Assembly (NCBI GenBank): GCA_017355425.1 | Contig: CP070233.1 | Location: forward strand, 4,869,501 to 4,933,500 | Source: Dolichospermum sp. DET69 | GTDB lineage: Bacteria > Cyanobacteriota > Cyanobacteriia > Cyanobacteriales > Nostocaceae | Direction: 5' to 3' | DNA length: 64,000 nt | Shown here: in pieces, positions 10,031-19,844 of the stretch | Position numbering within the stretch: the stretch's first letter is position 1 | Layout: every line of letters starts with the position of its first letter | The notes under the pieces: generated by a model | What the model saw: only the letters and a program-made list of their open reading frames with translations | What the model was told of the DNA's origin: nothing | Database searches by the model: none | Translations under genes and position numbers: made by a program

Positions 10031-11690
10031 AAGCATGAGTCAGATAAATCACATAAATCAAAAAAATCAAAAAAATCATAGTTCAGATGATGATTTTTTG
10101 CAGAAGTCATTCTAGCTAGAAGCATGAGTCAGATAAATCACATAAATCACATAAATCAAAAAAATCATAGTTCAGATGATGATTTTTTTGGCAGAAGTCA
10201 TCCTAACTAGAAGCATGAGTCAGATAAATCACATAAATCAAAAAAATCAAAAAAATCATAGTTCAGATGATGATTTTTTGCAGAAGTCATTCTAGCTAGA
10301 AGCATGAGTCAGATAAATCACATAAATCACATAAATCAAAAAAATCATAGTTCAGATGATGATTTTTTTGGCAGAAGTCATCCTAACTAGAAGCATGAGT
10401 CAGATAAATCACATAAATCAAAAAAATCAAAAAAATCATAGTTCAGATGATTTTTTTTGGCAGAAGTCATCCTAACTAGAAGCATGAGTCAGATAAATCA
10501 CATAAATCAGAAAAATCATAGTTCAGATGATGATTTTTTGCAGAAGTCATTCTAGCTAGAAGCATGAGTCAGATAAATCACATAAATCACATAAATCAAA
10601 AAAATCATAGTTCAGATGATGATTTTTTGCAGAAGTCATTCTAGCTAGAAGCATGAGTCAGATAAATCACATAAATCACATAAATCAAAAAAATCATAGT
10701 TCAGATGATGATTTTTTTGGCAGAAGTCATCCTAACTAGAAGCATGAGTCAGATAAATCACATAAATCAAAAAAATCAAAAAAATCATAGTTCAGATGAT
10801 GATTTTTTGCAGAAGTCATTCTAGCTAGAAGCATGAGTCAGATAAATCACATAAATCACATAAATCAAAAAAATCATAGTTCAGATGATGATTTTTTTGG
10901 CAGAAGTCATCCTAACTAGAAGCATGAGTCAGATAAATCACATAAATCAAAAAAATCAAAAAAATCATAGTTCAGATGATTTTTTTTGGCAGAAGTCATC
11001 CTAACTAGAAGCATGAGTCAGATAAATCACATAAATCAGAAAAATCATAGTTCAGATGATGATTTTTTGCAGAAGTCATTCTAGCTAGAAGCATGAGTCA
11101 GATAAATCACATAAATCACATAAATCAAAAAAATCATAGTTCAGATGATGATTTTTTGCAGAAGTCATTCTAGCTAGAAGCATGAGTCAGATAAATCACA
11201 TAAATCACATAAATCAAAAAAATCATAGTTCAGATGATGATTTTTTTTGCAGAAGTCATCCTAACTAGAAGCATGAGTCAGATAAATCACATAAATCACA
11301 TAAATCAAAAAAATCATAGTTCAGATGATGATTTTTTTTTGCAGAAGTCATCCTAACTAGAAGCATGAGTCAGATAAATCACATAAATCACATAAATCAA
11401 AAAAATCATAGTTCAGATGATGATTTTTTGCAGAAGTCATTCTAACTAGAAGCATGAGTCAGATAAATCACATAAATCAAAAAAATCATAGTTCAGATGA
11501 TGATTTTTTGCAGAAGTCATTCTAACTAGAAGCATGAGTCAGATAAATCACATAAATCACATAAATCAAAAAAATCATAGTTCAGATGATGATTTTTTTG
11601 GCAGAAGTCATTCTAGCTAGAAGCATGAGTCAGATAAATCACATAAATCACATAAATCAAAAAAATCATAGTTCAGATGATGATTTTTTA
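10031..11690. repeat. Tandem array 1, right arm: about 19 units of 80-90 bp, core inverted
   Basis: About 19 units containing GCATGAGTCAGATAAATCAC, a variable number of 9-bp pieces (AAATCACAT or AAATCAAAA), then AATCATAGTTCAGA (reverse complement of the left-arm core), GATGATTTTTT, and GCAGAAGTCATTCTAGCTAG. The spacer GCAGAAGTCATTCTAGCTAG has the same orientation as in the left arm, so only the core is flipped. The array ends about 95 bp past the stop codon of rpiA, which is on the minus strand and convergent with cheA. Confidence 0.95.
10212..11269. repeat. 529-bp six-unit block duplicated in tandem inside the right arm
   Basis: The stretch 10212-10740, which has a distinctive order of unit variants (including a shortened unit with AAATCAGAAAAATCATAG), is repeated at 10741-11269 with the same order. 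Comparing the two by eye I find only a small change in a T run near 11240. This shows a recent duplication of six units at once. Confidence 0.85.
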
Positions 11691-11701
11691 AAAAAGTGAA
11701 A

Positions 11702-11783
11702 AAGAATGTAGAGACATTCCATGGAACGTCTCTACAAGGGTTTCAGGTCACGTATATTTAATTTTCACCAGATGTCTAATAAT
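11702..11783. repeat. Dispersed palindromic element, copy 1 (TGTAGAGACATTCCA type)
   Basis: A 30-bp palindrome (11707-11736) with a longer conserved flank down to about 11783. The same element, in opposite orientation, is at about 40688-40775. Shared sequence includes AAGAATGTAGAGAC, ATGGAACGTCTCTACAAGGG and an ACCAGATxTCTAAT tail. It lies between the array and the end of rpiA, where it could help end rpiA transcription. Confidence 0.75.
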
Positions 11784-12494
11784 TTAAAGCTGTCTGACTA
11801 CAGGTTTACCGTCAATAACTTCACCAACAAGAACGATATCTGCACAATTGACGAAAATACCATTTTCCAAAACACCAGGAATGTTATTCAGTGTTTTTTC
11901 CAGGTTTGCAGGATCATCAATACTATCGAATGTCACATCTAAAACCATATTACCTTGGTCAGTGATGACAGGACCTGCTTTTCTCACACCCATTCGCAAT
12001 TCTGGCTTACCACCAAGGGCTTTAATGGCATTAGTGACGGGGGTAAGTGCCATAGGGATGACTTCTACAGGCACAGCAAAACTAGAACCCAGTTTATCTA
12101 CTAATTTACCACCATCAACAACAACAATAAACTGTGCTGCAAGATAATCTACTACTTTTTCGCGGGTATGTGCTGCACCACCACCTTTAATCAAGTTTTT
12201 GTGAGGATCTACTTCATCAGCGCCATCTATGGCAATATCAATATGATCTACAGCGTCTAAAGTGGTGAGGGGAACGCCATACTCTTTAGCTAACACTTCT
12301 GATTGAAACGAAGTGGGGATACCGACAATATCTTTGAGTTCCCCTGATTTGAGACGTTCTCCTAAATACTGAATCGTGTAAGCTGTGGTTGAACCAGTAC
12401 CCAAACCAACTATAGAACCGGATTTTACTAAATTGGCAGCGGCTTTGCCAACTTCTTGCTTCATCAATTTTACGGGATCTGCTGGTATGGACAT
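11784..12494 (-). CDS. rpiA: Ribose-5-phosphate isomerase A
   Basis: 236 residues, the usual RpiA length. It interconverts ribose 5-phosphate and ribulose 5-phosphate in the cytoplasm, for the pentose phosphate and Calvin cycles. Family motifs: [10 protein letters not shown] (phosphate binding, about residue 31), [19 protein letters not shown] (catalytic Asp and Lys region) and [10 protein letters not shown]. It starts at an ATG with GGAGTT just upstream. It is convergent with cheA across repeat array 1. No sign of damage. Confidence 0.96.
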   Translation of the reverse strand: MSIPADPVKLMKQEVGKAAANLVKSGSIVGLGTGSTTAYTIQYLGERLKSGELKDIVGIPTSFQSEVLAKEYGVPLTTLDAVDHIDIAIDGADEVDPHKNLIKGGGAAHTREKVVDYLAAQFIVVVDGGKLVDKLGSSFAVPVEVIPMALTPVTNAIKALGGKPELRMGVRKAGPVITDQGNMVLDVTFDSIDDPANLEKTLNNIPGVLENGIFVNCADIVLVGEVIDGKPVVRQL

Positions 12495-12934
12495 TCTTTA
12501 ACTCCTGAAAAACTCATGGGATCGAAAATACTATTACAGCCGACTATACTACAAAATTGGTAATGAGAATTTAGAATTTAGAATTGAGGATTGAGGATTT
12601 AGAATTGAGGATTTAGAACTAAAACTCCCTTAATTTTTGATTTTTGAGCAAAATCTTATATTTTATTTACATACAATTTGTTATAAAAATAAAGGTTTAT
12701 AAATTATATTCAAAAAATCTTTATAATTAATTATCTATAAAATTGGCAACTTCAATTATGCAATTACCGTCAATATCAATAATCTAGTTAAAAGATAATA
12801 AGTAGGTAAACAGGAAAAATTAAAGGTATGTAACGGTATGTAAAGGTGTCTCAACGCAAGATTCTGATTGAGTTTCAGCCATTTTACAAAACGCAATAAA
12901 TTTCGCTTTTATTATGTACACCTACTTAGTGGCA
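12495..12934. other. Intergenic, AT-rich, with a degenerate 14-bp tandem repeat
   Basis: Divergent promoter region of rpiA and the SLH gene. From about 12565 to 12622 it holds imperfect copies of GAATTGAGGATTTA. I see no gene, RNA or clear operator. Confidence 0.6.
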
Positions 12935-13591
12935 ATGAAAAAATTACTGGGTGCATTGACTTTAATCACACTGCTGCAAACTTCCCCAATTATTGCACAG
13001 GAACAATCACCAGATACAATACCTGTTACCAGTGCAGAGTATCTACAAAAGGTAGTTGATTCTAAATTAATGGATAATTTTCCCGATGGTGAATTTCATC
13101 AGGATAAGTTAATTAGTCGAGCAGAATTGGCATCAATTTTGGTCAAGGCATTTTATTTAGATAAACGGGCTATTCTTTCAGAAAAAAAATCTGTATTCAT
13201 CCCTGATGTTCCTGCTTCTCATTGGGCATATCAAGATATTCAGATAGTTTTGAAAACCGACATTATGAAAGGTTATCGAGGCAATCTGTTTTTCCCAAAT
13301 CAAAAGGTTACTAGAGCCGAAGGTTTAGCGATTTTTGCCCAAGCTTATGGGGTTTTTCAATTTCCTGATCAAACTGTTAATAAGATTCTCTCATCACATC
13401 CAGATGCAAAAAATATACCTGATTGGTCTAGAAAGGCGATTGCCACACTCATTGCTGAGGAATTTGTGAATATGGATACACAAGGTAATATTTACCCACT
13501 AAGCCCCATAACAAGGGGAGATTTAGCTTATATGCTAAGTAAGTATTTACAACGTCAACAGAAGCAACCCTCGACACCTATAGTTCGCTAG
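12935..13591 (+). CDS. Exported S-layer-homology (SLH) domain protein
   Basis: From the Met at 12935 the protein is 218 residues with a signal peptide (MKKLLGALTLITLLQTSPIIAQ). An in-frame ATG at 12914 would add seven residues in front; I prefer the later start because it gives a standard signal peptide. Two to three SLH-type segments follow: MDNFPDGEFHQDKLISRAEL, IPDVPASHWAYQDIQIVLK with MKGYRGNLFFPNQKVTRAE, and IPDWSRKAIATLIAEEFV with YPLSPITRGDLAYMLSKYL. SLH domains bind cell-wall glycan. The tail is short and polar. Probably a cell-envelope protein of unknown specific role. Confidence 0.85.
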   Translation: MKKLLGALTLITLLQTSPIIAQEQSPDTIPVTSAEYLQKVVDSKLMDNFPDGEFHQDKLISRAELASILVKAFYLDKRAILSEKKSVFIPDVPASHWAYQDIQIVLKTDIMKGYRGNLFFPNQKVTRAEGLAIFAQAYGVFQFPDQTVNKILSSHPDAKNIPDWSRKAIATLIAEEFVNMDTQGNIYPLSPITRGDLAYMLSKYLQRQQKQPSTPIVR

Positions 13592-13631
13592 ATTTCTCCA
13601 TGTTGATGAAGTTGGAGATGAGTAAAAGTTT

Positions 13632-14849
13632 TCAAGCTAAAAACTTTTCTAGACAACGCACAAACATTTCTACACCCATTGGTAAAGCAGTTTCATCAAA
13701 ATCAAATCGGGGATGATGATGAGGATAATCTAATTTTTTCTCTGCATTTGCCGCACCGAGAAAAAAGTAACAACCGGGAACTTCCTGCAAGAAAAATGAC
13801 ATATCTTCCCCACCCATTGTTTGACATTCGGGAACTATCCCAATGGGCGTTTCTATTACATCTTCTGCAACAGAACGGACTAACTCAGCTATTCCAGGAT
13901 CATTAATCACTGGTGGATAATAATGGATATAATCGAAGTCATAATTTGCCCCGTGACTTTGGCAAATTCCCGCAATAATTTGTTGGATACGGGCTTTAAA
14001 AAAACCTCCTAAATCAGGATTAAAATATCTCACAGTCCCACCCATTCTTGCCGTATCAGCAATCACATTAACTGCCGTTCCTGCGTGGAGTTCTCCCACG
14101 GTGACAACTGCCGCATCAATGGGGTTAATATTGCGGGAAACAATAGTTTGTAAAGCATTGACTATTTGCGCCGCTACAATTATGGAATCTACCGTTTGAT
14201 GAGGAATTGCCCCATGTCCACCTTTACCAAAAATGGTACAATGGAACACTTCAACAGCAGCCATTAATGCTCCTGGACGGACTCCCACAGTCCCCAATGG
14301 CAGATTATTCCATAAGTGTAAACCGATAATGGCATCAACATCAGGGTTTTTAAGGACACCTGCTGCTACCATCGGTTTTGCCCCACCGGGACCTTCTTCT
14401 GCGGGTTGGAAGATAATTTTTACAGTCCCGCTAAAGTCTTGACGGTGTTGATTGAGGTAATATGCTGTACCGAGAGCGATCGCTGTATGTCCATCATGTC
14501 CACAAGCGTGCATCACCCCATCCTGTTGAGAACAATAGGAAACTTCGTTGAGTTCTTGAATAGGTAAAGCATCCATATCAGCCCGAATTGCTAATACTTT
14601 ACCCTGCCCAGGTTTTTCACCTTTAATAATAGCAACAATTCCTGTTTGAGCAATTCCCGTTTGATGGGCAATTCCCCAACTTTGTAACTTCTGGGCAATA
14701 AATTCAGCGGTGATTTTTTCCTGAAAACCTAATTCTGGTTTTTGGTGGATTTCTCTTCTCCACTCCACTAATTGCGGTTGTAAAGCCCGAATTTCTAACC
14801 TGACATTTTTGAGATTTACCGTTGAAGCTAGAGGAAATGTAGAAACCAT
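13632..14849 (-). CDS. M20-family amidohydrolase (N-acyl amino acid / IAA-conjugate hydrolase type)
   Basis: 405 residues from the ATG at 14849; a TTG three codons upstream is possible but weaker. M20D peptidases cleave N-acyl groups from amino acids with two metal ions. Visible motifs: LVEWRREIHQKPELGF near the N-terminus, AIRADMDALPIQE, GVMHACGHDGHTAIALG (metal ligands), IFQPAEEGPGGAKPMVAAG (catalytic Glu) and the dimerisation insert. Closest families are hippurate hydrolase / IAA-amino acid hydrolase; the true substrate is unknown. Upstream and convergent neighbours give no clue. Confidence 0.92.
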   Translation of the reverse strand: MVSTFPLASTVNLKNVRLEIRALQPQLVEWRREIHQKPELGFQEKITAEFIAQKLQSWGIAHQTGIAQTGIVAIIKGEKPGQGKVLAIRADMDALPIQELNEVSYCSQQDGVMHACGHDGHTAIALGTAYYLNQHRQDFSGTVKIIFQPAEEGPGGAKPMVAAGVLKNPDVDAIIGLHLWNNLPLGTVGVRPGALMAAVEVFHCTIFGKGGHGAIPHQTVDSIIVAAQIVNALQTIVSRNINPIDAAVVTVGELHAGTAVNVIADTARMGGTVRYFNPDLGGFFKARIQQIIAGICQSHGANYDFDYIHYYPPVINDPGIAELVRSVAEDVIETPIGIVPECQTMGGEDMSFFLQEVPGCYFFLGAANAEKKLDYPHHHPRFDFDETALPMGVEMFVRCLEKFLA

Positions 14850-14880
14850 AGTTATCAATTAAAAATGCTACAATTAAAAA

Positions 14881-15564
14881 TTAAAAAACTCCTAGCAATT
14901 CCCAATCCAAATCCGCAGCAACTTGGGCAAGTTTTGCTAAATCTCTGGGATTTTCCAAATAAGGTATACAACCTAAAACGGGAATATTTGTCAATGATTG
15001 AATCAAATCTGGGGGAGTTAAATCAGCAATTTCTGACTCTGTGCGAGGTTGGGTACAATTAAGAATAATTCCCCGCAGATTGATTTTAGCTTGCCTAGCT
15101 AATGCTACATTAGCAACAGCTTGAGCGATCGCTCCCAATCTCACACATACCACCAAAACAGTCGGTAATCGCCATTCACCCGCTAAATCAGCCACCGTCA
15201 ACTCATCAGTAATTGGTGAGCCTAAACCCCCCAAAGATTCCACCAACACAAAATCACGTTGTTTCTGTAAAGCCAACAAAGTTCGCCAAACTATCGCCAA
15301 ATCAACTTGACGATTTTCCTTAGCAGCAGCTATGGGAGGGGCTAAAGGAGCTTGAAAATACATAGGTGTAATTTCCTCCGGTGACTGTTCCAAATTAAAC
15401 AGAGTTTGGTACAGTTCCCTATCTCCTACCCCTGATTGAATTGGCTTCATAATCCCCAAACTGCGCTGGGGATAATATTTTTGCCAATAAGCGGCTATTG
15501 TTGCTGTGACAACAGTTTTACCAGCGTCTGTATCAGTTCCCGTAATCAGTAAAGTATTCAACAA
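14881..15564 (-). CDS. bioD: ATP-dependent dethiobiotin synthetase
   Basis: 227 residues. BioD closes the ureido ring of dethiobiotin from 7,8-diaminopelargonate, CO2 and ATP in biotin synthesis. The P-loop [11 protein letters not shown] starts near residue 8; [11 protein letters not shown] (substrate lysine) and [13 protein letters not shown] follow. It ends 31 bp upstream of the amidohydrolase start on the same strand, so co-transcription is possible. No other biotin genes are nearby. Confidence 0.93.
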   Translation of the reverse strand: MLNTLLITGTDTDAGKTVVTATIAAYWQKYYPQRSLGIMKPIQSGVGDRELYQTLFNLEQSPEEITPMYFQAPLAPPIAAAKENRQVDLAIVWRTLLALQKQRDFVLVESLGGLGSPITDELTVADLAGEWRLPTVLVVCVRLGAIAQAVANVALARQAKINLRGIILNCTQPRTESEIADLTPPDLIQSLTNIPVLGCIPYLENPRDLAKLAQVAADLDWELLGVF

Positions 15565-15621
15565 TGTTTCCTGCTAAAATTGACAACTTAATTTGCTTCT
15601 TTTGCTAATTTAGCTTAATAA

Positions 15622-15858
15622 GCAGAAGCCTCTCACCCTGCGAGTACAAAATATTGATTTTATGTTATTATCACAGACTAGGTGTAAATAAATTAAATGC
15701 TCCAAATGTAGCCCACAAAACAAAAAACAGATCTTAAAACCAAAGAACCGTGGGGCGCACGGAGTAGGGGCGTATTGCAATACGCCCCTAACCACCTAGT
15801 TTCCTCATGGAGGAGTCACGCTCGTTGCCCACACTCATCTGAAAGGGAGTGTGTGGAG
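15622..15858. repeat. About 237-bp dispersed element, copy A (inverted relative to copy B at 25.1 kb)
   Basis: Read on the minus strand it matches 25134-25354: GACTCCACACACTCCCTTTC, GTGTGGGCAACGAGCGTGAC, CGTGCGCCCCACGGTTCTTT and AACATAAAATCAATATTTTG are shared. In this copy a 26-bp palindrome of the GTAGGGGCGTATTG family (15765-15790) replaces a short AT-rich segment. No credible gene is present. It may be a remnant of a small mobile element; I cannot name it. Confidence 0.7.
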
Positions 15859-15868
15859 TCCGTCACCG

Positions 15869-17545
15869 TTAATTAGTCCCATTAAACCTGGGTATAGCAG
15901 TTTCCGCTGGTATTGGGGTTTCCGTTGGTGTGGGAGTTTCCCTTGGTGTGGGAGTTTCCCTTGGTGTAGGAGTTTCCCTTGGTGTAGGAGTTTCCGTTGG
16001 TATGGGAGTTTCCGTTGGTGTGGGGGTTTCCCTTGGTGCAGGAGTTTCCGTTGGTGTTGCTGCCTCTATTGCCACATTCAAACTATAGTTAACATCCGAA
16101 ACACCTCCAGACAAACCTAATTGAATAATATATTTCCCATCATTGGCTAATATTCCCTCATAAGATGTAGATTGTGGATCTTGAGTATTAATAATTTCAC
16201 GATCAGCCGTTAAAATCGTCAGCACAATACCACTGTTTTCATTTACAGATACAATTAATTTTTCCCCGCTCTTACCCCGAAAACTATATTGAACTAATTC
16301 ATTTTCCTTCAGTATCCCGTCAACTTTCGCCTGGTTAGATTTGTCTAATCTCAGACGTTGGCTATTAATCACAGGTTCACTATTAGTTTCTATGGGTGTT
16401 GGGGTTGGTGTTAATGTTGTGCCACTAGGAATAACTGGGGAAGGAAAGGATTGTGGCGTTGTGATTGTTTCTCCTGCTGGGCGAGACTGACTTTTCAGTG
16501 AATTCACTAAAGTCCAAGAACCAAATCCTGCTAAAATAATCACAATACAGCCAATTCCTCCCAACGCCCAAGTGTTATCCAAAATAGAGCTACTTTGGCT
16601 AGAATCAACGGAAGGTTGCGGCTTTTCAGATATTTTTGATATAGGTTGAGGACGATGACCGACGGCGATAGTTTGTAGGTGAGATAAATTAGCAGCCGGT
16701 TGACGAGTATAGCCTGTGTTGAGCAGTGCTTGAGTAACATCAGCCGCACTTTGATAGCGTTCCCCTGGCAGATAACTCAACATTCGCTGCAAAACTTGAG
16801 CAAATTCTGGTTTCACCGTTGCCCATTGTTGCCAATTCCAAGTTAGTTGCTGCTCATCAAATAAATCTGTCGGTTCTTTCCCCGTCAACAAAACAATGGC
16901 CGTCACAGCCAATGCATACAAATCACTACTAGGATATGCTCTACCTGTTTGCATTTGTTCACTAGGCGCGTAACCCAATTTACCTACAGTAGTAACTGGT
17001 GTAGGGCTTGAGGATTGTAATTTTGTGGCTAATTCCTTTACTACCCCAAAGTCAATTAATACAGGCAGGAAATCATTTTCCCGTAGAATTATATTTTCTG
17101 GGGATATATCTCGATGAATAATTCCTTGACCGTGAATATAACTAAGAACAGGTAATAAAGTACCTAGTAAATGCAATACATCTGCTTCAGTCAAAGTTGT
17201 CCCCACGTCTTGGCGTTCTCTGAGCAAATTGCGGTAAGTTTTACCAGCTACAAAATCTTGCACCAAAAATAACTTTTCGTTTTGGGCAAATTTTTCTCGA
17301 AATTTGGGAATTTGGGGATGTTCAATTTGATACAAGATAGCAGCTTCTCGCTCAAATAATTCTTGTGCTTTCTGCCCACTATCTGTTCCTGTGATTGGGG
17401 CAATTAATTCCTTCAGCACACAAAGCTCATTAAATCGTCTTTGGTCTTCTGCTAGATAGGTTCTACCAAATCCCCCCTGGCCAATAATGTGAATTATGTG
17501 GTAACGATTTTGTAGGATAGTACCAACTGTAATCGGTGATTGCAT
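15869..17545 (-). CDS. Membrane-anchored Ser/Thr protein kinase with PPC-like domain and Pro/Thr-rich tail
   Basis: 558 residues. The N-terminal kinase (14-275) has GQGGFGRTY (P-loop), Lys45 in CVLKEL, HRDISPENI (145-153) and DFG (165-167), so it should be active. One transmembrane helix (about 327-349) is followed by a pre-peptidase-C-like beta domain (about 397-495) and a TPTPTE/TPTPRE repeat tail (497-552). The topology suggests a cytoplasmic kinase with an outside sensor domain. The tail is coded by an 18-bp tandem repeat (about 15890-16060) and is likely to vary in length between strains. The role is unknown. Confidence 0.9.
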   Translation of the reverse strand: MQSPITVGTILQNRYHIIHIIGQGGFGRTYLAEDQRRFNELCVLKELIAPITGTDSGQKAQELFEREAAILYQIEHPQIPKFREKFAQNEKLFLVQDFVAGKTYRNLLRERQDVGTTLTEADVLHLLGTLLPVLSYIHGQGIIHRDISPENIILRENDFLPVLIDFGVVKELATKLQSSSPTPVTTVGKLGYAPSEQMQTGRAYPSSDLYALAVTAIVLLTGKEPTDLFDEQQLTWNWQQWATVKPEFAQVLQRMLSYLPGERYQSAADVTQALLNTGYTRQPAANLSHLQTIAVGHRPQPISKISEKPQPSVDSSQSSSILDNTWALGGIGCIVIILAGFGSWTLVNSLKSQSRPAGETITTPQSFPSPVIPSGTTLTPTPTPIETNSEPVINSQRLRLDKSNQAKVDGILKENELVQYSFRGKSGEKLIVSVNENSGIVLTILTADREIINTQDPQSTSYEGILANDGKYIIQLGLSGGVSDVNYSLNVAIEAATPTETPAPRETPTPTETPIPTETPTPRETPTPRETPTPRETPTPTETPIPAETAIPRFNGTN

Positions 17546-18184
17546 GATCTATTAATTAGAATATAATAGCAACTGAGCTAGAACGAGAGCAAAAGCATCA
17601 TTCATCCACAACATGACACAGCGTGTATTAATTGTGGCTTCCGTAATTATCCTCTGTTATCCCGCCTCAAAGGAAGTGTATACTAGAAATTAAGTCTTGC
17701 ATTATTCTATTCTTACATTCTGCCTTGAGTCAGGATGTGTCCCATATAGTAACAGGTATAATCCAGAATGGATAAATTAAGCGGCATCACTAATAATATC
17801 AACGTAGCTACTTAACGGTATCTTAGTTTACTGTTTACACACTTAATAGATCCGGAAATTTGACTTCCTGATGATTTCGCTAGTACCACTTTCTCGGAAT
17901 TTAGAATTAAGAATTAAGAATTTAGAATGAATACAGCATAAGTTTTTCACAAATTCGGAATGGTTCATTAACTTACGCCGGACTGTGCTAGTGTTCTTGA
18001 TACAAGATACAAATATTTAATCTTTAGTTCACTAGGTCGTTAATTGGTAATAAGTATCATAGAATAATTGTTTGCACTTTCCGTGCTATTTAATAATAGG
18101 TGTTCTCACACCCCAGAGCTAACTTGAATATTATTGCTTGACTCCAATTTCCGTTAAATTTGCTCAATCTCTGATAATATTTCT
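17546..18184. other. Intergenic region upstream of prs and the kinase gene
   Basis: Divergent 639-bp spacer. It contains imperfect GAATTAAGAATT repeats around 17900-17930 and a TATAAT-like hexamer near 17758. No frame is coding and I see no RNA gene. It probably holds promoters for both flanking genes, but I cannot place them with confidence. Confidence 0.5.
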
Positions 18185-19201
18185 ATGAATGCACTTCGAG
18201 GATCTGCTGTGCTAAGTTCTGCAACTTTACCAGTCCAGTCAATAGCAACGGGACTACCTGACAATAATCGCTTGCGACTGTTTTCTGGTTCTGCCAATAT
18301 GAAACTATCGCAAGAAGTAGCTCGTTATCTAGGCATGGACTTAGGTCCAATGATTCGCAAAAGATTTGCGGACGGTGAACTTTATGTTCAAATCCAAGAA
18401 TCAATTCGGGGTTGCGATGTCTATTTAATCCAGCCCAGTTGTCAACCCGTCAATGATCATTTGATGGAATTACTAATTATGATTGATGCCTGTCGTCGGG
18501 CTTCTGCACGACAGATCACAGCAGTAATTCCTTATTATGGTTATGCTCGTGCTGACCGGAAAACAGCCGGCAGAGAATCCATTACGGCTAAGTTAGTGGC
18601 TAACTTAATCACTCAAGCAGGCGCTAACCGAGTTCTAGCGATGGATTTACACGCAGCCCAAATCCAGGGCTATTTCGATATCCCCTTTGATCATGTATAT
18701 GGTTCACCAGTTATCCTCGATTATCTAGTTAGTAAAGGATTACAGGATATTGTGGTTGTTTCCCCTGACGTGGGTGGGGTAGCACGCGCCAGAGCATTTG
18801 CCAAAAAACTGAATGATGCTCCACTAGCAATTATTGACAAACGCCGTCAGGCTCATAATGTTGCCGAAGTTTTAAATGTCATTGGTGATGTGAGAGGCAA
18901 AATCGCCGTATTGGTAGATGACATGATTGATACTGGCGGTACGATTGCGGAAGGGGCTAGATTACTGCGTCAAGAAGGAGCAAGTCAGGTATATGCCTGT
19001 GCTACTCATGCTGTATTTTCTCCCCCGGCAATTGAGAGGTTGTCCAGTGGGGTATTTGAGGAAGTGATAGTCACTAACACTATTCCTATCCCAGAGGCTA
19101 GTCAGTTTCCTCAATTGGTGACGCTTTCAGTCGCTAATTTACTGGGCGAAGCAATTTGGCGGATTCACGAAGATAGTTCTCTAAGTAGTCTATTCCGTTA
19201 A
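18185..19201 (+). CDS. prs: Ribose-phosphate pyrophosphokinase
   Basis: 338 residues. PRPP synthase transfers pyrophosphate from ATP to ribose 5-phosphate for nucleotide, His and Trp synthesis. Motifs: FSGSANMKLSQEVA near the start, YYGYARADRK (ATP loop), AMDLHAAQIQGYF, VVSPDVGGVARARAFA and the PRPP loop VLVDDMIDTGGTIAEGA. The first 27 residues before the conserved core are a modest extension; an internal Met at the FSGSANMKL region is too late, so the ATG at 18185 is kept. Functionally linked to RpiA (same substrate), though about 6 kb apart. Confidence 0.96.
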   Translation: MNALRGSAVLSSATLPVQSIATGLPDNNRLRLFSGSANMKLSQEVARYLGMDLGPMIRKRFADGELYVQIQESIRGCDVYLIQPSCQPVNDHLMELLIMIDACRRASARQITAVIPYYGYARADRKTAGRESITAKLVANLITQAGANRVLAMDLHAAQIQGYFDIPFDHVYGSPVILDYLVSKGLQDIVVVSPDVGGVARARAFAKKLNDAPLAIIDKRRQAHNVAEVLNVIGDVRGKIAVLVDDMIDTGGTIAEGARLLRQEGASQVYACATHAVFSPPAIERLSSGVFEEVIVTNTIPIPEASQFPQLVTLSVANLLGEAIWRIHEDSSLSSLFR

Positions 19202-19265
19202 TCAACAAATAACTATCATCCTTAAGGATGAAATATCAATTGTGAAGGATGAAATTTTTCGTTCT

Positions 19266-19838
19266 TCATTTTTTGTATGCAGCTAAAACTTCTAATTCAG
19301 AAACTACTCTTGCTAATTCTTCAACTAAGGGCGTAATTTGATGTTGCCCGAAAGCATCTGCTAGGGCGCGATAATACCAAAGTGTGCCTTCTTTTCCACC
19401 TTGAAACCGTTCCCAAACTGCATCACCGATAATCCGATAATCTTTGAGAATTGACCGCACATTATGAAGTTTATCAGATGCAGAAACTAGCAATACTGAG
19501 GGGGAAGCGGTGGAAATATGGGCAATATAAGCCTCTTTTCGGGGTTTCCAAGGGGGTTTAGGTGTGGTGTCTGCGTCTGTGCAACCATCAACTATGGCGG
19601 TAACATTATCCCCAAACCGCCGGCGAATTTCTTCTCTGGTGGCTGCTCCGCCTTGGTCTTCTATGGCATCATGTAGTAAAGCTGCGATCGCTTCGTCTTC
19701 GTTTGCACCATATTCTAAGGCTATGCTGGCTACTCCTAGTAAATGGGTAATGTAGGGAATATCGCCAGCTTTGCGTTTTTGGGTGGCGTGGAGTTCATGG
19801 GCGTAGGTAAGAGCTTGGGTAAAGCGTTCTGATAGCAT
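19266..19838 (-). CDS. HD-domain phosphohydrolase, MESH1/RelA-SpoT hydrolase-like
   Basis: 190 residues with only the HD hydrolase part of the RelA/SpoT family: YAHELHATQKRKAGDIPYITH, then LLHDAIEDQGG (metal-binding HD), GDNVTAIVDGCTDA and VSASDKLHNVRSIL. There is no synthetase or regulatory domain, as in small ppGpp hydrolases. It may hydrolyse (p)ppGpp or a related nucleotide; this is inference from family. It starts 6 bp after the HigA-like antitoxin gene and is third in an apparent operon on the minus strand. Confidence 0.85.
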   Translation of the reverse strand: MLSERFTQALTYAHELHATQKRKAGDIPYITHLLGVASIALEYGANEDEAIAALLHDAIEDQGGAATREEIRRRFGDNVTAIVDGCTDADTTPKPPWKPRKEAYIAHISTASPSVLLVSASDKLHNVRSILKDYRIIGDAVWERFQGGKEGTLWYYRALADAFGQHQITPLVEELARVVSELEVLAAYKK

Positions 19839-19844
19839 TTTTCG

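Noticed and set aside
9581-10036. 151-residue minus-strand frame with repeats of NHTNHSSDLITLLA
   Set aside because: It is an accident of 81-bp units staying in frame; it breaks where a unit is 80 bp and has no ribosome site.
8671-11690. CRISPR array
   Set aside because: Units are continuous near-identical copies without unique spacers, and no cas genes are present.
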